Origin: Lachnospiraceae bacterium UBA3401
GTDB taxonomy: Bacteria; Bacillota; Clostridia; Lachnospirales; Lachnospiraceae
Assembly (NCBI GenBank): GCA_002358575.1
Contig: DEPD01000197.1
Span: 1-8,090, forward strand
Direction of reading: 5' to 3'
DNA: 8,090 nt
The position numbers and the translations under genes were made by a program. The notes under the pieces were generated by a model. The model was not told the DNA's origin. It saw only the letters and a program-made list of their open reading frames with translations, and did not search any database. Below are positions 5,760-8,090 of the stretch, piece after piece; positions within the stretch are counted from its first letter, which is position 1; every line of letters starts with the position of its first letter.

Positions 5760-6374
5760 TTGAAGCTTATGTATGAACCAGAATTCAGATGTCAGAAAAA
5801 CGGAGTGCCAATACTGTCACACAAAGAAATTGAAGATGATGCGAAAAATTTCATAAAGGATTTTGATGTAGAGATTTTAGAAAGGCCGAGAGAATTGGAT
5901 ATTGAAAGGTTTGTGGAATATTATCTCAGGCTGTCTTTGGATTATAACAATCTGAGCAACTGCGGACTAATTCTTGGGAGAATGGTGTTTAATGACACTG
6001 ACAAAATACCAATTTATGATGCTGAAAGAGGACGAACAGAATACATATCTGCTGAGCGTGGAACGAAAAGGACACTGACGACAGACCATGACTGGCTTGA
6101 GCATCAGGCAAAATACTTCAGCGCCGCTATTCTGATGCCGAGAAAGGCAATGAGGGTGGTATGCGGGGATGAAGCCATAAGAAGGAATCTGACGGCGGAG
6201 GCTCCGGGATTTGAGGAGATTTTTCTTGCAAACCATGTAGCAGAGGTATTCAATGTATCGGTGGAGTCTGCAAGAATCAGGATTAAGCAGTTGGAGTATG
6301 ATTTTAAACCTGTCATGCATAATAATCCTCCCATATTTACAATAGGGTATCCAGAACAGGTATTTTCGCTTTAA
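5760..6374 (+). CDS. ImmA/IrrE-like protein lacking the HExxH protease motif (204 aa)
   Basis: ImmA/IrrE proteins are zinc metalloproteases that cleave the partner XRE repressor. The N-terminal part (about 20-103) fits the family, with FVEYYLRLSLDYNNLS and NDTDKIPIYDAERGRTEYISAERG; the part from 105 on also fits, with DHDWLEHQAKYFSAAILMP (110-127), where the E of LEHQA is the usual third zinc ligand. Between them, at residues about 101-104 (near 6060-6072), the segment that should carry the HExxH helix is missing. The frame stays open, so this is an in-frame loss of several tens of residues; family members usually run nearer 250-300 aa. The product should be catalytically dead, though it may still bind the regulator. 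The start is TTG 5760 directly after the upstream TAG, or ATG 5769; AAGGGG (5751-5756) is close to both. It is co-transcribed with the XRE gene. Confidence 0.75.
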   Translation: MKLMYEPEFRCQKNGVPILSHKEIEDDAKNFIKDFDVEILERPRELDIERFVEYYLRLSLDYNNLSNCGLILGRMVFNDTDKIPIYDAERGRTEYISAERGTKRTLTTDHDWLEHQAKYFSAAILMPRKAMRVVCGDEAIRRNLTAEAPGFEEIFLANHVAEVFNVSVESARIRIKQLEYDFKPVMHNNPPIFTIGYPEQVFSL

Positions 6375-6377
6375 CAA

Positions 6378-6399
6378 AAGTACCTCGGAAGAGGTGCTT
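6378..6399. terminator. Hairpin after the ImmA-like gene, with a GNRA-type loop
   Basis: AAGTACCTC (6378-6386) pairs with GAGGTGCTT (6391-6399), nine pairs with one G-T wobble, over the tetraloop GGAA. It starts four bases after the stop. On the plus strand an A-run, not a T-run, follows, so it is an atypical terminator or an mRNA 3'-end stabiliser; on the minus strand TTTTGTT follows. Confidence 0.45.
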
Positions 6400-6415
6400 A
6401 AAAAATCCCCCAAGC

Positions 6416-6433
6416 GTCAATCAAGAAGTTGAC
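6416..6433. promoter_or_regulatory. Operator dyad GTCAA-N8-TTGAC, copy 2
   Basis: GTCAA (6416-6420) and TTGAC (6429-6433) repeat copy 1 at 5191-5208 in both arms and in the eight-base spacing, and both continue with GA on the right. In copy 2 the arms extend to CGTCAA/TTGACG. The following AATATTTTTAT means it could also act as a weak terminator of the XRE/ImmA-like operon; the match to copy 1 favours a protein-binding site, and both roles are possible. Confidence 0.55.
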
Positions 6434-6651
6434 GAATATTTTTATAAAAAAAGAAAAATAGAACTAAAATTGGCTATAATTTAAAGAATGAATATATTTG
6501 AAAAAAATTCAAAACTATAAAAATAATGGATTGAAAAAAGAAAATATGGAATATAAATCAAAATTCAAAATATATAGACAAATATTCCAAATAGTATACA
6601 ATTAAGGAGTAAGGCACAGACAGCCAATTTTATCCACGAGGAGGTAATATG
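6434..6651 (+). promoter_or_regulatory. AT-rich leader/promoter region of the second XRE gene
   Basis: The ~220 bases before the second regulator are very AT-rich and non-coding. TATAAT is present at 6475-6480, but the -35 position at 17 bases (6452-6457, AGAAAA) is poor, so an activator or a different promoter may be needed. A second candidate -10, TATACA, is at 6595-6600, also without a clear -35. GAGGAGG at 6638-6644 is the ribosome binding site and sits seven bases before ATG 6652 (four before ATG 6649), favouring the second ATG. Confidence 0.35.
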
Positions 6652-7401
6652 ATGGAATTTGACCGAACAAAACTAATGACAAATATAACAGCGCTTATAA
6701 AAGAAAAGGGCATGAGGATTGGAGAACTAGAAAACAGGGTAGGTATCAGTGCTGGATATATTTCAAAGATGACCAAAGCAGAGAATGAGTCAATGCCGGG
6801 AATTGACCTCATTTACAAACTTGCACAGGAGCTTGAGGTCAGCGTGGAGGCATTGGTATGTGGCGATTTTAACAAGTCAAATGACAATCTGCTGTTTCTG
6901 ATACGGTTTCTGCATTCTTTGGAAGAGGATGCCAGCATCCACAGGGATGAATGGAGACAGTTTGCAGATTATAACGCACTACGGACAGAGTACGATTTCC
7001 CAGCGCTTCCAATGATGGCAGAAACATTGGAAGAAAGGGATGCGGCTTTCCGTTATGTATCGGGGTTTAGGATGGATGCAAAATTGACCGTTACAAATGA
7101 TAATTTCTACGCCTTTGTTTCTGGCATCGGTCCGCTTGTACTTTTTAAATTGGAAAACCATCTGCCGGAAGGGCGAAAGACAGAGTTGGAACTGTATGCT
7201 ATTAACATGGGCAATAGTGATGAGCAAGTTATACCAATGTGTTCATCCCTTGACAGCGATGGGGAGATTGCACCTTATCTTATGGACCCGTACAACTGCC
7301 TACTGCGGCATTCAAAGGATATACAAATATCAGAAGAAACCAGAAGCCTGATTAATGGATACCTGAGAAGCCGTGATCCATCCGAACTTCCGTTCAATTA
7401 A
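6652..7401 (+). CDS. XRE-family helix-turn-helix regulator with C-terminal effector-like region (249 aa)
   Basis: This is a second Cro/CI-type regulator. The HTH covers about residues 6-67, with LIKEKGMRIGELENRVGIS followed by the recognition helix GYISKMTKAE and a second helix pair around LIYKLAQELEVSVEALV. The remaining ~175 residues (from DNLLFLIRFLHSLEEDASIH) form a mixed domain I do not recognise, common in single-copy regulators of conjugative elements; no transmembrane segment is evident. The start is set by GAGGAGG, seven bases upstream of ATG 6652. It is followed 14 bases later by a small two-CxxC gene in the same direction, presumably the same transcript, ended by the long hairpin at 7664-7725. 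The operator-like dyad lies ~220 bases upstream, in a possible activating position. Confidence 0.82.
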   Translation: MEFDRTKLMTNITALIKEKGMRIGELENRVGISAGYISKMTKAENESMPGIDLIYKLAQELEVSVEALVCGDFNKSNDNLLFLIRFLHSLEEDASIHRDEWRQFADYNALRTEYDFPALPMMAETLEERDAAFRYVSGFRMDAKLTVTNDNFYAFVSGIGPLVLFKLENHLPEGRKTELELYAINMGNSDEQVIPMCSSLDSDGEIAPYLMDPYNCLLRHSKDIQISEETRSLINGYLRSRDPSELPFN

Positions 7402-7415
7402 AGGGGGTATGATAT

Positions 7416-7636
7416 ATGGAAGTATGCCAGACCGGGATTAAGAAAATCATCAGCCGCAGCGGCAGGAAAAAAAATTGGGATGTCCTGTCTGCGGATTCAA
7501 AAGACTAATAGATGCAGATGAAAATAATAAATCAGAACTGATTGCAGAGGAACAGATACCGGATGGGTGGCACCCAGACTATTCCCAAAAGTGTCCACAA
7601 TGCAAAAAACAGATAGGGATAAGGAAGGTAGGTTAA
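7416..7636 (+). pseudogene. Small zinc-ribbon (Cys-rich KTR-like) protein, frameshifted at an A8 run
   Basis: ATG 7416 has AAGGGGG (7401-7407) eight bases upstream and reads MEVCQTGIKKIISRSGRKK, then runs into an A8 tract (7467-7474) and stops at 7508. The frame that continues after the tract reads LGCPVCGFKRLIDAD, then EEQIPDGWHPDYSQKCPQCK and ends at TAA 7634-7636. One extra A would join both into a 73-residue protein with two CxxC pairs (CPVC and CPQC), a zinc-ribbon layout like the small Cys-rich KTR proteins often found in clostridial conjugative elements. The lesion is in a homopolymer, so a read error is a real alternative to decay. It follows the second regulator in the same transcript. 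Confidence 0.6.
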
Positions 7637-7663
7637 TACCTGTACAGAGCGCGATGCGATATA

Positions 7664-7725
7664 ATGACATACGAGCCTGACAGATAGCTTTTTAAAGTTA
7701 TTTGTCAGGCTCGTATATCATTTTT
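7664..7725 (+). terminator. Very long terminator hairpin
   Basis: ATACGAGCCTGACA (7669-7682) pairs perfectly with TGTCAGGCTCGTAT (7703-7716). The stem continues inward through 7683-7690 with 7695-7702 (two G-T wobbles), leaving a four-base loop, and outward after one mismatch through ATGA/TCAT. TTTTT (7721-7725) follows. This closes the transcript of the second regulator and the small Cys protein. Confidence 0.85.
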
Positions 7726-7756
7726 GATATTAAAACGGAGAATAAGTGATTAAGTG

Positions 7757-7784
7757 AAAAAGGTCAGGTTATGGAATAACTTGT
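7757..7784 (-). terminator. Possible minus-strand terminator/attenuator after a leader ORF
   Basis: On the minus strand GTTAT (7780-7776) pairs with ATAAC (7772-7768) over a three-base loop, with broken pairs outside, and TTTTT (7761-7757) follows shortly. It lies 15 bases after the stop of the nine-residue leader ORF. The stem is short, so the call is tentative. Confidence 0.35.
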
Positions 7785-7798
7785 CATAAAAATGAATA

Positions 7799-7828
7799 TT
7801 ATTTGCCTGAGCCGGTTTGAGGTTTCAT
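7799..7828 (-). CDS. Nine-residue leader peptide ORF (MKPQTGSGK)
   Basis: ATG 7828 on the minus strand is preceded by AGGAGGGG (7843-7836) at seven bases, a very strong ribosome binding site, and the ORF stops after nine codons at TAA 7799. It lies about 95 bases downstream of the consensus promoter at 7958-7930 and just before a hairpin with a T-run. Promoter, long leader, strongly translated mini-ORF and terminator together resemble the attenuation regions in front of inducible antibiotic-resistance genes, but no such gene follows; the next genes run the other way. It could be a leader left after loss of the structural gene, or the start of a truncated gene. Confidence 0.4.
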   Translation of the reverse strand: MKPQTGSGK

Positions 7829-7929
7829 TGCACAACCCCTCCTGAAAGCTCCATAAAACAATGCATACCCGCGCATTTTTTTATTTCCACGCTTTAACAG
7901 ACACTCATTGTTGCCTGTCTTATACTATT

Positions 7930-7958
7930 ATTATATGTATGGCGGGGAAATATGTCAA
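7930..7958 (-). promoter_or_regulatory. Perfect-consensus sigma-A promoter, minus strand
   Basis: TTGACA (7958-7953), 17 bases, then TATAAT (7935-7930): all twelve positions match. The start point would be near 7923. Transcription runs toward the leader ORF at 7828 and away from whatever lies beyond the right edge. Confidence 0.8.
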
Positions 7959-7998
7959 TTAGTTTTCAAATCTTTTATGTCTGTAACAGTTCAACCTA

Positions 7999-8023
7999 GG
8001 ACTTTGCATTTACTGCAAAGTCC
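7999..8023. repeat. Perfect 10-bp hairpin
   Basis: GGACTTTGCA (7999-8008) and TGCAAAGTCC (8014-8023) pair perfectly over a five-base loop. No T-run follows on either strand. It lies about 40 bases upstream of the minus-strand promoter and may be a terminator remnant, protein site or part of an element end. Confidence 0.6.
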
Positions 8024-8051
8024 GTAAGAACGAGTAAATTCAGCCAGAGAA

Positions 8052-8090
8052 TCCAGCCCTTTGCCAAAGGCAAACTTTAAATGGGCTGGA
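8052..8090. repeat. Nested hairpin at the window edge
   Basis: TCCAGCCC (8052-8059) pairs perfectly with GGGCTGGA (8083-8090), and inside it TTTGCC (8060-8065) pairs with GGCAAA (8069-8074) over AAA. The outer arm may continue past the window. Such nested perfect stems occur at element ends, origins of transfer and structured leaders; the missing flank prevents a choice. Confidence 0.5.

Noticed and set aside
5967..6413. 148-codon minus-strand frame, and a 76-codon one inside the same region
   Set aside because: Both are antisense to the ImmA-like gene, whose family match is clear; neither shows family-like motifs or a good start.
6979..7351. Open frames of 82 (minus) and 84 (plus) codons within the second XRE gene
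   Set aside because: They are shadows of the regulator, without ribosome binding sites or recognisable sequence.
1..8090. CRISPR array, tRNA or rRNA genes
   Set aside because: No regularly spaced direct repeats, cloverleaf folds or rRNA-like stretches were seen; the repeats present are inverted or two-copy operator dyads.

Overview
The window looks like an accessory stretch of a low-GC Gram-positive chromosome or integrative element, most likely a gut clostridial (Lachnospiraceae-type) genome. Reasons: strong AGGAGG-type ribosome binding sites, frequent TTG/ATG starts after them, sigma-A promoters close to TTGACA-N17-TATAAT, and a mobile-element style of gene content (IS200/IS605 end, restriction-modification, HEPN defence gene, XRE/ImmA regulators, Cys-rich KTR-like small protein). 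The assignment is inferred from style; no housekeeping gene is present to confirm it.

Layout. 1-130 is the right end of an IS200/IS605-type element: the last ~40 codons of tnpB and the terminal hairpin. From 263 to 3254 lies a Type II restriction-modification module: one SPPY-type (probably m4C) DNA methyltransferase on the plus strand, then, convergent across a shared terminator hairpin, two paralogous MvaI/BcnI-family endonucleases in one minus-strand operon. The nuclease promoter carries a perfect Crp/Fnr-type palindrome over its -10. 3381-3551 is a non-coding, deeply palindromic AT-rich element (MITE-like or a structured RNA). 3701-3909 looks like a decayed gene fragment. 3897-4857 is an ApeA-like HEPN RNase gene (RNKMLH motif) interrupted by a frameshift near a T7 run.

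From about 4900 onward the base composition is less AT-rich and the content changes to a regulatory/mobile module: a small unknown ORF, a consensus promoter, an XRE regulator, an adjoining ImmA/IrrE-like protein that has lost its HExxH metalloprotease motif, a second XRE regulator, and a frameshifted two-CxxC small protein closed by a very long terminator hairpin. An identical dyad, GTCAA-N8-TTGAC, sits at the start of the first regulator operon and again upstream of the second regulator, suggesting a shared regulator. The last ~360 bases hold no clear gene on the plus strand; on the minus strand they carry a consensus promoter, a nine-residue leader ORF with a strong Shine-Dalgarno, and a short terminator, followed by two perfect hairpins at the window edge.

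Together this reads as a defence island: R-M plus an abortive-type HEPN gene, next to a phage/ICE-type control cassette, with several genes in decay (three apparent frameshifts or stops and one in-frame domain loss). The points most worth follow-up are the paired nucleases with one methylase, the paired operator dyads, the protease-dead ImmA homologue, and the structured element between the two defence loci.
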